Positions 34,392 to 43,173 of a stretch of DNA of 64,000 nt are shown piece after piece. A program made the position numbers and the translations under genes. Numbering within the stretch: the stretch's first letter is position 1; each line of letters starts with the position of its first letter. Location: assembly GCA_018819925.1 (NCBI GenBank), contig JAHJPG010000134.1:1-64000 (forward strand), written 5' to 3'. This DNA is from Pseudomonadota bacterium. GTDB lineage: Bacteria > Desulfobacterota > Desulfarculia > Desulfarculales > Desulfarculaceae. The notes under the pieces are model-generated. The model was not told where the DNA came from. It saw nothing but the letters and a program-made list of their open reading frames with translations, and searched no databases.

Positions 34392-35594
34392 CTAACCTTC
34401 GCGCTCGATGATGGTGGCCACGCCCTGGCCGCCGCCCACGCAGGCGTTGGCGCACCCCCAACGGCCTCCCTTGGCCTCCAGAATGCGGGCCAAGGTGCCG
34501 ATGAGCCGGTTGCCGGTGGCTCCCAGGGGGTGACCGATGGCCAGGCCGCCGCCCATCACGTTGACCCGCTCTGGGTCCAGGCCCAACTCCTTGATGCAGT
34601 TGAGGGCCACGATGGCGAAAGCCTCGTTGATTTCCCAATAATCCATGTCGCCCGGGGCCAGCCCGACCTTTTCCAGGGCCTTGAGGCTGGCCGGCACCGG
34701 CCCCTGGCCCATGATGGTGGGGTCCACGCCGGCGAAACCGATGGAGCGGATGGTGGCCATGGGCTTAATGCCCTTGGCCCGGGCCTTTTTCTTGGACATT
34801 AGGATAAGTGCGGTCCCCGCCGCGTTCAGGGGCGAGCTGACCCCGGCGGTGATGACCCCGTCCTTTTTGAAGGCCGGCTTGAGGCTGGCCAGGCCCTCCA
34901 GGGTGGTGTCGCCGCGCACCGCCTGGTCCTGGGTCACGCTCATCACCGAGCCGTCGGCCTGGGGCGCTTCGATGGGCAGTATCTCGCCGTCGAAGAAGCC
35001 ATCAGCCTGGGCCTGGGCCGCCCGCTGGTGGGAGCGCAGGGCCCACTGGTCCATCTCTTGCTTGGTGCAGCCGGACTGGGCAAAGAGCTTCTCGGCGGTG
35101 AGTCCCATGTTCATGGCGCTCATCATGTCCCAGTGGCGATACTCGGGGTTTAGGAAAAGATTCAGGTTGGGGGCCACCAGGCCCCGGTCCTTGGTGGTGC
35201 CCCCCATGGGCACCCGGGTCATGTGCTCCATGCCCCCCACCATCACCACGTCGGCGAAGCCCTGGGCGATCTCCATGAAGCCGACATGCACCCCGGCCAT
35301 GGCCGAACCGCACTGCTGGTCCACGAACTTGGCGGCGATGGTCTCGGGCAGGTTGGCCAGGAAGATGGGAGTGCGGCCGCCATAGGTCCACTGTTCGCCC
35401 ACCCCGGCGGCCGCCCCCACGATAAAGTCGTCAACCTCCTTGGGCTCCAGGCCGGTGCGTTTAATCAGCTCGGGCAGCACCCGGGCCAACAACTCGTCGG
35501 CCCTGAGGGCGTGGAACCAGTCGCGGGCCGGGTCGTTGGGCCGGCAGCGGGATTGGGCCGTGCGCAGGTAACCGGCGATCACCACCTCTTGCAT
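34392..35594 (-). CDS. Thiolase (acetyl-CoA C-acyltransferase, FadA-like)
   Basis: Cleaves 3-ketoacyl-CoA with CoA in beta-oxidation; 400 aa. The nucleophilic Cys is in DQQCGSAMAG, the active-site His in GGGLAIGHPLGATG, and the second Cys in ANACVGGGQG. The start at 35594 has AGGAGGG upstream; the longer open frame is not needed. It is the second gene of a fadB-fadA operon, 11 nt after the multifunctional protein, probably under the MerR regulator at 38122. Confidence 0.94.
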   Translation of the reverse strand: MQEVVIAGYLRTAQSRCRPNDPARDWFHALRADELLARVLPELIKRTGLEPKEVDDFIVGAAAGVGEQWTYGGRTPIFLANLPETIAAKFVDQQCGSAMAGVHVGFMEIAQGFADVVMVGGMEHMTRVPMGGTTKDRGLVAPNLNLFLNPEYRHWDMMSAMNMGLTAEKLFAQSGCTKQEMDQWALRSHQRAAQAQADGFFDGEILPIEAPQADGSVMSVTQDQAVRGDTTLEGLASLKPAFKKDGVITAGVSSPLNAAGTALILMSKKKARAKGIKPMATIRSIGFAGVDPTIMGQGPVPASLKALEKVGLAPGDMDYWEINEAFAIVALNCIKELGLDPERVNVMGGGLAIGHPLGATGNRLIGTLARILEAKGGRWGCANACVGGGQGVATIIEREG

Positions 35595-35605
35595 TGCAAC
35601 CCTCC

Positions 35606-37735
35606 TTAGTCCTGGTAAAAGCGTTGGCCCTGGGCGGCCATTTGCTGGATGAGTTCGGCCGGGGCGAAGCGCCCACCGTAGCGTGCTTGCAGTTCGTTGA
35701 GTTTGGCCAGCACCTTGTCCAGGCCCCACTTGTCGGCGTAGCGCAGGATGCCCCCCCGATAGGGCGGGAAGCCGGTGCCGTAGATCATGGCCAGGTCCAT
35801 GTCCGCCGGCCGGTCGCAGATGCCTTGCTCCATCATCAGGGCCGCCTCGTTGATGCCGTTGGCCAGCATCACGTCGATGATCTCTTGCTTGCTCATCTCG
35901 CGGGGGGCCACCTGATGCTCTTTGAGATAGTCGGCCAATACCTGGGCCACGCGAGGGTTGGGCGCCGGCTTGGGGCCGCTGTAGTCGAAGTAGCCGCGCC
36001 CGGTCTTGCGGCCGTAATCGCCCAGGGCGTAGATGGCCTCGGTGAGGGGGTGGACCTTGTAGCGATCGCCCAGGCGGCGGGCGAAGGTCTGGTTCACGTG
36101 AAAGTTGATGTCGATGCCGGTGAGGTCTGACAGGGTGGCCGGCCCCATGGGCATGCCGAAGTCCATCATGGCCTCCTCGATGGCCACCGGGCTAACCCCG
36201 TCGGCCATGAGGAACACCGAGCCGCCCATTAGCCCGCCCAACTGGCGCGACACGTAGAAGCCGGGGCCATCGTTGACCACCACCGGCACCTTCTTGATGG
36301 TGCGGCCAAAGGCCACGCTGGTGGCCAGGGTCTGGTCGGAGGTCTTCTCGGCGCAGATGATCTCCAACAGGGGCATGCGCTCGGCTGGGTTGAAAAAGTG
36401 CAGCCCGATCATGCGGCCCGGATCGGCCAGCACCGTGGCCATGTCGGTGATGGGCAGGGCCGAGGTGTTGGTGGCGAAGATCACGTCCGGCCGGCAGATG
36501 CCCTCCAGCTTTTTCCAGATGTCCTGCTTCACCTCCATGTTTTCCAACACCGCCTCGATGACCAGATCCACCTCGGCCATCTCCTCCAGCCGGGTGGTGG
36601 TCTTTAGCTTGTTGGCCAGCAGGGCCTCCAACTGCTCGGGCTTGATCTTCTTGGTCTTTAGTTTGTAGCCAAAGGTTTTCTTGATGGCCTCAACCGCCTT
36701 GGCCAGGGCCTGGTCGTTCACCTCCCAGAGCACAGCGTCCAGGCCGCTGGAAAGCAGCAGATGCACGATGCTCGAACCCATGACTCCGCCGCCCAGCATG
36801 CCAACCTTTTGGGGCTTGGCCGGGCTCAAGCCCTTGATGCGGGGCAGACGTCCGGCGGAGCGCTCGTTCAAGAAAATGCCGATGAGGTTTTTGGCCACGT
36901 CGGAGACCAGGCAGTCGCCGAAAAGTTCGGCCTCCCGGGCGATGTCGGCTTCAAAGTCGGTGGACAGGCCCTTTTCCACCGCCTCGATGATCTTAAAGGG
37001 CGCTATGTAGCCCTTGGCCTTGGGCGCGGTCTGGGCCTTGATGAAGTTGATGAGGTGGGTTTTCTCGCTGGCGCTGGGCAGGCGGTCGAAGCGCCGGCTG
37101 GCCATGCGGCTCTTGTGGCTCAACTGGCCGGAATTGAATTTGGCCGCCGCCGCCAGCGCCGCCTCGCGCAACTGGTCCGGGGCCACCACCTCGTCCACCA
37201 GGCCCAGGGGCCAGGCCTTTTGGGCCCTGATGAACTTGCCGGTGAGCATGAGGTCCAGGGCGTCGGGCAGGCCGATGACCCGGGGCATGCGCTGGGTGCC
37301 GGCGCTGCCGGGCAGCAGGCCCAGTTTGACTTCGGGCAGGCCCAGGCTCACCCCCTGGGCGGCGATGCGGTAATGGCAGGCCAGGGCCATTTCCATGCCC
37401 CCGCCCAGGCAGTTGCCGTTGATGGCCGCGATGATGGGCTTGGGGGAGGCCTCCATGGCGTTGAACCATCGATGCACTTCCATGAGCTTGGCCACAAAGG
37501 GCGCCTTTCCCTTCACCGTTAGAAGCTGGGTGACGTCGGCTCCGGCCACGAAGTTCCTGCCCGTGCCGGTGAGGATTATCACCATCACTTCCGGGTCCTC
37601 CATGGCCTCCATGACGGCCCGCTTGAGCTCCAGGATGAAGTGCTCGGACATCTGATTGACCGGGGGGTTGTCCATGCGCAGGATGGCCACCCCGCCGATG
37701 ATCTCCACCTTGACCGTTTGGTTCTGTGTGTTCAT
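35606..37735 (-). CDS. FadB/FadJ-like enoyl-CoA hydratase/3-hydroxyacyl-CoA dehydrogenase
   Basis: Bifunctional beta-oxidation enzyme of 709 aa. The N-terminal crotonase domain has both catalytic glutamates (GGGMEMALA and LPEVKLG). The central NAD-binding domain begins VGMLGGGVMGSSI near residue 316, with the catalytic His in HFFNPAERMPLLE; two C-terminal helical domains follow. It hydrates and then oxidises enoyl-CoA. The start at 37735 has AGGGAGAGG upstream. It is first in the operon with the thiolase. Confidence 0.95.
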   Translation of the reverse strand: MNTQNQTVKVEIIGGVAILRMDNPPVNQMSEHFILELKRAVMEAMEDPEVMVIILTGTGRNFVAGADVTQLLTVKGKAPFVAKLMEVHRWFNAMEASPKPIIAAINGNCLGGGMEMALACHYRIAAQGVSLGLPEVKLGLLPGSAGTQRMPRVIGLPDALDLMLTGKFIRAQKAWPLGLVDEVVAPDQLREAALAAAAKFNSGQLSHKSRMASRRFDRLPSASEKTHLINFIKAQTAPKAKGYIAPFKIIEAVEKGLSTDFEADIAREAELFGDCLVSDVAKNLIGIFLNERSAGRLPRIKGLSPAKPQKVGMLGGGVMGSSIVHLLLSSGLDAVLWEVNDQALAKAVEAIKKTFGYKLKTKKIKPEQLEALLANKLKTTTRLEEMAEVDLVIEAVLENMEVKQDIWKKLEGICRPDVIFATNTSALPITDMATVLADPGRMIGLHFFNPAERMPLLEIICAEKTSDQTLATSVAFGRTIKKVPVVVNDGPGFYVSRQLGGLMGGSVFLMADGVSPVAIEEAMMDFGMPMGPATLSDLTGIDINFHVNQTFARRLGDRYKVHPLTEAIYALGDYGRKTGRGYFDYSGPKPAPNPRVAQVLADYLKEHQVAPREMSKQEIIDVMLANGINEAALMMEQGICDRPADMDLAMIYGTGFPPYRGGILRYADKWGLDKVLAKLNELQARYGGRFAPAELIQQMAAQGQRFYQD

Positions 37736-38121
37736 TTGCCTCTCCCTGGAGAAAAAGGGGTTGCACGCCATCCGGCGCACCGTCCGTTGCCGTGGCGGCC
37801 GCAGGATTTCCCGTCCCGAGCCTTGGCTCATGCCGCGCCAATCAAGCCCCGGGCCCGCGCGTTTAGCTCAGGCTTCGCCCGGCCAGAAAAGAATATCGCC
37901 GCCGAATAATAACGTATCGCGTTGCTCTGTACTCAACTTGCAACATATAGATCATACGAGTAAAGACATAATATAAAGCAAGTTAAAAATGCAGGGTTGC
38001 TGAGAGAAAAACCCCCAGGGCCCGGGCGTGCCTCCAGCCTTGAACGCTCAGGGCTTGGCAGCCATGAGAAAGACAATACGGCGGCGGTAGATGCGAGGTG
38101 TAAAAAGGGGAAGGCGGGGCG
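37736..38121. other. Intergenic: probable fadBA promoter region
   Basis: 386 nt between the MerR gene and fadB, both on the minus strand. An AT-rich island at about 37905-37995 holds a candidate MerR-type promoter (37951-37981) and a distant AACTTGC/GCAAGTT inverted pair (37935-37941 and 37978-37984). No gene seen. Confidence 0.5.
37951..37981 (-). promoter_or_regulatory. Candidate MerR-type promoter with 19-bp spacer
   Basis: The minus strand reads TTGCTT (37981-37976), a 19-bp spacer, then TATGAT (37956-37951). A 19-bp spacing is characteristic of MerR-activated promoters, and a MerR gene lies just upstream. The -35 box is imperfect and the spacer has no strong dyad. Confidence 0.35.
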
Positions 38122-38811
38122 CTAGCGTGGCGGTTGGTCTTGCAGGTATTCCCGCGCGTATTTACGGTACAGGTGATAGAAAAGCACACCCATCACCTCG
38201 TGGCCCCGGAGGGCCAGCTCTTCCCGCTCGCTGGGTTTCATGTCCACCGTTGCCCGCCGAAAGTCTTCGATGAGCTTTTTGGCCACTTCCCGGAAGGTGT
38301 CGGCCAGCACGGGCATGGTGACTTCGGGCTTGAAGTTGTTGCCCCGGTGAATGCCCAGCTTGGCCATGCTCACCATGACCTTGCCGACGATGATGTCGTC
38401 TTGGGAATAGACGTTTTGGCCATCTTGGGTGTTGGAGCTGATCAGGTCCCATTCCTTGAGGATGGGCAGCCAGCGCGCGGCCAGGCTGGTGGCCTTTAGA
38501 AAAGCCTCATCCCCCACCACCCCGGTGCCCAGGTAGTGCTCCACCGGGCGGAAGTATTCGGTGCGTAGCTTGAGCATGGCCTGCTTGCTGGCGCTACGGT
38601 TTTCCCACATGATTTTCTTGATGGTGGGCAGGGGCAGAAAGAAGTCGTTTTGCAGCTCCTTTATTAGGCGAATGCGATCCACGTAGCTTTCGTCGTAATC
38701 AGCGGAGTTGGACCCAAGCTTGCGGGGCTTGGGCAGAAGCCCGGCCCTTATATAATAATGGATGGTCTGTTTGGGTAATTCGGTGCGCTTGGCCAGTTCG
38801 CTGATCTTCAT
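38122..38811 (-). CDS. MerR-family transcriptional regulator
   Basis: Regulator of 229 aa with an N-terminal MerR winged HTH (about 1-70: ISELAKRTELPKQTIHYYIR, then wing residues) and a long C-terminal helical effector domain lacking the Cys set of metal sensors. It probably responds to an acyl-CoA or lipid. It is upstream of and co-directional with fadBA. Start ATG 38811, preceded by GGGGGAGG. Confidence 0.88.
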   Translation of the reverse strand: MKISELAKRTELPKQTIHYYIRAGLLPKPRKLGSNSADYDESYVDRIRLIKELQNDFFLPLPTIKKIMWENRSASKQAMLKLRTEYFRPVEHYLGTGVVGDEAFLKATSLAARWLPILKEWDLISSNTQDGQNVYSQDDIIVGKVMVSMAKLGIHRGNNFKPEVTMPVLADTFREVAKKLIEDFRRATVDMKPSEREELALRGHEVMGVLFYHLYRKYAREYLQDQPPR

Positions 38812-39094
38812 GAAAAATCTGCCTCCCCCGGCATCTCGTGGATTCTGATCTTATTCGGGAGCGGTTGAATCCACTTTACTTCGCATCCTTTTTACACTAC
38901 CCGGAGGGAAATCCCAAATCTTCCCGGATCGTCCAGGCTTTCGCCTCGGGCAGCACGTATCGCCCGCAGTCGCACAATTGCCCCGGACCCCTCCATCTTT
39001 ATGATCAACCAACTAGGCACATAATCGCATAGTCCTATTAATGTGGCAACATATCTTTCAGTTAATATTGCGGATATCATTACACACGAATAGC

Positions 39095-39122
39095 TTGACT
39101 AAACGTTGAGCGCGGATATACA
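39095..39122 (+). promoter_or_regulatory. Sigma-70-like promoter
   Basis: TTGACT (39095-39100), a 16-bp spacer, and TATACA (39117-39122), overlapping a small TATAC/GTATA repeat. It could drive a small RNA or a roughly 650-nt leader of the liv operon. Confidence 0.55.
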
Positions 39123-39128
39123 GTATAC

Positions 39129-39286
39129 GCCAAGGAGTAGCCTCGGCGACCTAGTATGCAACGCCTTGGCAGTGCGGAGCGCACCTGAATTTGAAGAAGG
39201 TGCTTGGCCGGGGGATCGGGCGCCACGGCCTGGGGAAACCGCAGCCAGGGGCAATCGCCGGACCCCATCCATGCCGGGGCGTTTTT
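39129..39286 (+). ncRNA. Possible structured small RNA or leader
   Basis: Downstream of the promoter at 39095 lie GCCAAGG/CCTTGGC (39129-39135 with 39164-39170) and two mutually exclusive stems sharing bases: GTGCG/CGCAC (39172-39184) versus GCACC/GGTGC (39181-39203). A short CCCC/GGGG stem followed by CG and five T ends near 39286. No known riboswitch motif is recognised; the terminator stem is weak. Confidence 0.25.
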
Positions 39287-39778
39287 CCGAGGGTGAAAGC
39301 GGGAGGGCTTTTGTGCCAAAATGGGTTGAATCCTATTCAGCGACAGCCCGCGTCATCACGTCGTTTGCATCAACACCGGCTCAATCAACGCCCCGCAAAG
39401 GGCAGGGGCTCAAACTTCGCCCTTACGCATCAAGGCATTGTTGGGCGGGGCCAGACCCGGTCACTCTCGCATCGATTTTTACCGCCTCGGGCGCGAAAGG
39501 TTTCGGGCCCATGGTTAAGCGGATATTGGCTCTCACTCGGTAACTATCGGCGCCTCATCTTGCCGCGCATCTTGAACCGCTGACAGCTTGATTTTCAGCT
39601 TCCTGGTAGACGATCCCGCTGGGGCCGACCGCGTCTTCTGGCGCGAGGCTCCGGTTGAGCAAGGGCGGTTGGCCCCTGGCTTCCGCCCAGCCAAGGATAC
39701 CCGGCCACGGCCCGCGACCGGCAGAACGCCTGCCCAAATACGCGGCCTGGCCAAACAGTCACAAGGGAGGGAAGTATC

Positions 39779-41059
39779 ATGCAATTTTTGGGGAGAGTTG
39801 GGGCGGTGCTGCTGGGGCTGTCCTTAATCCTGGCGATGTGCCTGCCGGCGGGAGCGGCGGACCCGATCACCATCGGGGTGCTGGGTCCCATGTCATTCAC
39901 CCAGGGCGAGGGGCATTGGAACGGAGCCACCATGGCGGCCGACGAGATCAACCAGGCCGGCGGGGTCAAGGTGGGCAACGTGATGCGGCCCATAAAACTT
40001 ATCAAGATCGACACCAACGAGTTTCTCAGCATCCCCGACGCCACCAACGCGGTGGAGATGGCGGTTAGCCGCTACAAGGTGGACTTCTTGATCGGCGGCT
40101 TCCGCACCGAGGCGGTGCAGGTGATGCAGGACATCGCCATGGACGCCAAAAAAATCTTCATCGGCTGCGGAGCGGCCCACCCGGCGCTCTGCACCCGGGT
40201 GACCAAGGACTACGACCGCTACAAGTATTGGTTCCGGCTGACCCCCATCAACTCCAGCTATTTGGGCAAGGTAGACTTCATCCTACTGGGCACGGTGGGA
40301 GCGATCATGAAGGCCCAGTTGGGCCTGGACAAGATCAAGGTGGCGGTGGTGGCCGAGAAGGCCGCCTGGGCCGATCCCATCGTACGGGCCGCCCAAAAGG
40401 TGCTGCCGGGCAAGATGGGCATGGAGGTGGTTGGCGTGTGGCGGCCTTCGCCGGTGGCCAAGGACTGCACTGCGGAGCTTGCCGCCATCCAGCGCTCCGG
40501 GGCTCACATCGCTTTCACCACCTTCTCGTCCTCGGTGGGCCTGACCTTCGCCAAGCAGTTGGGCGAGCTCAAGGTGCCCGCCGCGCCGGTGGGCATCAAC
40601 GTGGAGGCCCAGAAGACCGGTTTCTGGAGCGCCACCGGCGGCAAGGGCGAATACACCGTGACCATCAACACCTTCGCCCGGGTGAAAATCACCGACAAGA
40701 CCATTCCCTTCTACGACAAGTACCTCAAGACCTTCAAGGAGGCCCCCAACTACACCGCCGGCACCTATGACGCAGTGTACATCCTCAGGGACTCCATTGA
40801 AAAGGCCGGCACCATAGATTCCGCCAAACTGGTCCCCTTCGTGGAAAAGACCGACATGATCGGCACCTCCGGCCGCGTGGTATTCGACAAGAGCCACGAC
40901 GTCAAATGGGGTCCGGGATTCGTGACGGGCTTGGGAACCCAATGGCAGGGCGACCAAAACCTATGCATCTGGCCCTACAAGTGGCACGGCATCACCTACG
41001 AGGGCACTGTGCCCTACAAGCTGCCCCCCTGGGTGGTGGAGCACTGGAAGAAGAAGTAG
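39779..41059 (+). CDS. ABC transporter substrate-binding protein (HAAT/LivK family)
   Basis: Periplasmic receptor of 426 aa. The signal peptide ends near LPAGAADP (about residue 26), and the mature part has the Peripla_BP_6 fold (ITIGVLGPMSFTQGEGHWNGA). This family binds branched-chain amino acids but also aromatic and dicarboxylic acids. The CoA ligase in this operon points to a carboxylic acid rather than an amino acid. Start ATG with AAGGGAGGG upstream. An 11-bp hairpin follows the stop. Confidence 0.92.
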   Translation: MQFLGRVGAVLLGLSLILAMCLPAGAADPITIGVLGPMSFTQGEGHWNGATMAADEINQAGGVKVGNVMRPIKLIKIDTNEFLSIPDATNAVEMAVSRYKVDFLIGGFRTEAVQVMQDIAMDAKKIFIGCGAAHPALCTRVTKDYDRYKYWFRLTPINSSYLGKVDFILLGTVGAIMKAQLGLDKIKVAVVAEKAAWADPIVRAAQKVLPGKMGMEVVGVWRPSPVAKDCTAELAAIQRSGAHIAFTTFSSSVGLTFAKQLGELKVPAAPVGINVEAQKTGFWSATGGKGEYTVTINTFARVKITDKTIPFYDKYLKTFKEAPNYTAGTYDAVYILRDSIEKAGTIDSAKLVPFVEKTDMIGTSGRVVFDKSHDVKWGPGFVTGLGTQWQGDQNLCIWPYKWHGITYEGTVPYKLPPWVVEHWKKK

Positions 41060-41070
41060 TTCCTCCCTCG

Positions 41071-41104
41071 CCCCCTTCCCGTCCGCCCAAGGCCGGGAAG
41101 GGGG
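41071..41104 (+). repeat. 11-bp intercistronic hairpin after livK
   Basis: CCCCCTTCCCG (41071-41081) pairs perfectly with CGGGAAGGGGG (41094-41104). No T-tract follows. It probably stabilises or partially terminates the mRNA so that more binding protein than permease is made. Confidence 0.65.
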
Positions 41105-41194
41105 CCCAAGGGCGTGTCTTTGTAAGCCTGGGTTCGCGCCGCCGGGCGCGGGCCCCAACCAGGCGGGTCCGCCACGGGTCCGCGAGGTGGACGC

Positions 41195-42064
41195 ATGATA
41201 CTGGACATCATCATCGACGGCCTGATCAAGGGCAGCGTATACGCCCTGCTGGCCATTGGCTTCTCGCTGGTGCTGGGCGTGGCGCGCATCATAAACATCG
41301 CCCACACCGCCCTGTACATGACCGCCGCCTACCTGATCTACGTGGGCACCAAGTTGATGGGCCTGCCGGCCCCGTTGGCCATGGTGGCCTCCGTCGTCCT
41401 GACCGTGCTGTTGGGTTTGCTGGTCTATACCCTATTCATCAAGCCCATTCAGGAGCACGAGGCGGCGGTTCTCATCGCCACCATCGCCGTGGCCATGATG
41501 ATCCAAGAGGTCTTCCTGATGGTCTTCGGCGGCCACTACTTGGGGGTGAACCCCTTGATAGACGGCTACGCCACCATCCTGGGAGTAAAGGTCACCTACC
41601 AGCATCTTTTGGCCCTGGGGCTGGCCCTGGTGGTCTTGGTGGCCACCCGGTTGTTTCTGGTCAAGACCCGCCTGGGCCTGGCCATCCGCTCCACGGCCCA
41701 GGACAGGGAGGTGGCCAACCTCATGGGCATGAACGTGACCCGGGTGGCCATGAGCACCATGGCCGTATCCGTGGGCATGGCCGCGGTGACCGGGGCCATC
41801 GTGGTGCCCCTGGTCACCGTGGAACCCACCATGTGGATGCACCCCCTCATCATGATGCTGGCCATCGTGGTGTTGGGAGGCCTGGGCAGCATCGAGGGCA
41901 GCTTCGTGGGGGCCTACATCCTGGGTTTCGCCGAATCCCTGGTGGTGTTCATGGTGCCCATGGGCTCCTTCCTCAAGGACTCGGTGGCCCTGTCCATCAT
42001 GATTCTGGTGCTGTTGATGAGGCCGGAGGGGTTGTTCGGGGTGTCTTTCGAGGAGGAGCGTTAG
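41195..42064 (+). CDS. livH: HAAT-family ABC permease (LivH)
   Basis: Inner-membrane permease of 289 aa with about eight helices and the LivH cytoplasmic coupling region (STAQDREVANLMGMN). It pairs with LivM to form the channel. The gene is 1 nt from livM; GAGGTGG precedes the start. Confidence 0.93.
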   Translation: MILDIIIDGLIKGSVYALLAIGFSLVLGVARIINIAHTALYMTAAYLIYVGTKLMGLPAPLAMVASVVLTVLLGLLVYTLFIKPIQEHEAAVLIATIAVAMMIQEVFLMVFGGHYLGVNPLIDGYATILGVKVTYQHLLALGLALVVLVATRLFLVKTRLGLAIRSTAQDREVANLMGMNVTRVAMSTMAVSVGMAAVTGAIVVPLVTVEPTMWMHPLIMMLAIVVLGGLGSIEGSFVGAYILGFAESLVVFMVPMGSFLKDSVALSIMILVLLMRPEGLFGVSFEEER

Positions 42065-42065
42065 C

Positions 42066-43127
42066 ATGGGGCTGCTGGGCGTATACTTCCGCAGGACCGT
42101 CACCATCCTGCGCTCCGAGGTGCTGGTGCTTCCCAGCCGGATAGCGGTGCTGGTCTTCATCGTGGCCCTGATGGCCCTACCCTTGTTCACCCAGGACTAT
42201 TACTTCCTGCGGGTATTGATCCTCACCTCCATTTTCGCCATATTCGCGGCCAGCTGGGATTTGCTGTCAGGGTTCACCGGGCAGATGAACTTCGGCCACG
42301 CCCTGTTCTTCGGGGTGGCCGCTTATGTCACCGCCCTGCTGAACCTCAAGCTGGGCCTGCCGCCATATTTCTCCATCCCCCTGGGCGCGGTGGGCGGGGT
42401 GCTCACCGGTTTGGTCGTGGGCATCCCCTGCCTGCGGCTCAAGGGCTCCTACCTGGCCCTGACCACCCTGGCCTTTCCCATAATCCTCACCGGCTTGGTC
42501 TTTGCCATTCCCGACGTCACCGGCGGAGAGTTGGGCCTGGCCGGCCTGTCCCGCCTGACCGGCTCCCGGGTGATGGACTACTACCTGACCAGCGGACTTA
42601 TGGTGATTCTGGGCTTCGCCATGTGGAAGATCACCGACTCCAAGACCGGCATCATCTTGCACGCCATCCGCGAGGACGAGCTGGCGGTGCGCACCTCGGG
42701 GGTCAACACCACCCGTTACAAACTCTTGGCCTTTTGCATGAGTGGCTTTTTCGCCGGCGTGGCCGGCGGACTCTACGCCCACTTCATGCGCCTGGCCGGG
42801 CCTTCCGGCCTGGAGGTCGGGTTGTCCTTCCAGGTGATAATTTGGGCGGTGTTCGGCGGCATGGTCACCATCTACGGCCCCATAGCCGGGGTCTTCATCC
42901 TTTATCCACTCATGGAGGTGCTGCGCGTAGCTCTGGACAGCTTCCCCGGTCTGCCCGAAATGCGCATGTTCATCTTCGCGGCGCTGGTGCTGCTTACTCT
43001 TCTGTTCATGCCCGAGGGGCTCATCCCCTGGGTGCGCGACAAGGTGGAGATCGAATGCCCCCGCTGCAAGGTGCGCAACGCATTCAACAGAAAAAGGTGC
43101 CGCGTATGCGACGCCGTATTGGACTGA
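42066..43127 (+). CDS. livM: HAAT-family ABC permease (LivM) with C-terminal zinc ribbon
   Basis: Permease of 353 aa with the usual helices up to about residue 320 and the coupling motif AIREDELAVRTSGVNTTRYK. A short extra cytoplasmic tail follows with Cys331-x2-Cys334 and Cys345-x2-Cys348, a compact zinc-ribbon pattern not expected in LivM. The tail could bind a regulator or the next gene's product, an acyl-CoA ligase that starts 46 nt later. Confidence 0.92.
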   Translation: MGLLGVYFRRTVTILRSEVLVLPSRIAVLVFIVALMALPLFTQDYYFLRVLILTSIFAIFAASWDLLSGFTGQMNFGHALFFGVAAYVTALLNLKLGLPPYFSIPLGAVGGVLTGLVVGIPCLRLKGSYLALTTLAFPIILTGLVFAIPDVTGGELGLAGLSRLTGSRVMDYYLTSGLMVILGFAMWKITDSKTGIILHAIREDELAVRTSGVNTTRYKLLAFCMSGFFAGVAGGLYAHFMRLAGPSGLEVGLSFQVIIWAVFGGMVTIYGPIAGVFILYPLMEVLRVALDSFPGLPEMRMFIFAALVLLTLLFMPEGLIPWVRDKVEIECPRCKVRNAFNRKRCRVCDAVLD

Positions 43128-43173
43128 CCCCTGGCAGGTCCTTATCCCCATGCAACGTGTGAGGTGAAATAAC

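Larger units (their letters stand above)
38812..39778. other. Long intergenic region upstream of the liv operon
   Basis: 967 nt, mostly without coding character. AT-rich at 38990-39125 with a good promoter at 39095. From 39129 to about 39286 it is GC-rich and folds into several small hairpins. The open frames here (for example 39106-39543) have no ribosome site or family-like sequence. No mobile element remnant is recognised. The liv operon would have a long leader if the 39095 promoter is used. Confidence 0.5.

Noticed and set aside
39106-39543. 145-codon plus-strand frame upstream of the liv operon
   Set aside because: No ribosome site, no hydrophobic pattern or motif, and it overlaps the hairpin-rich leader; considered non-coding.
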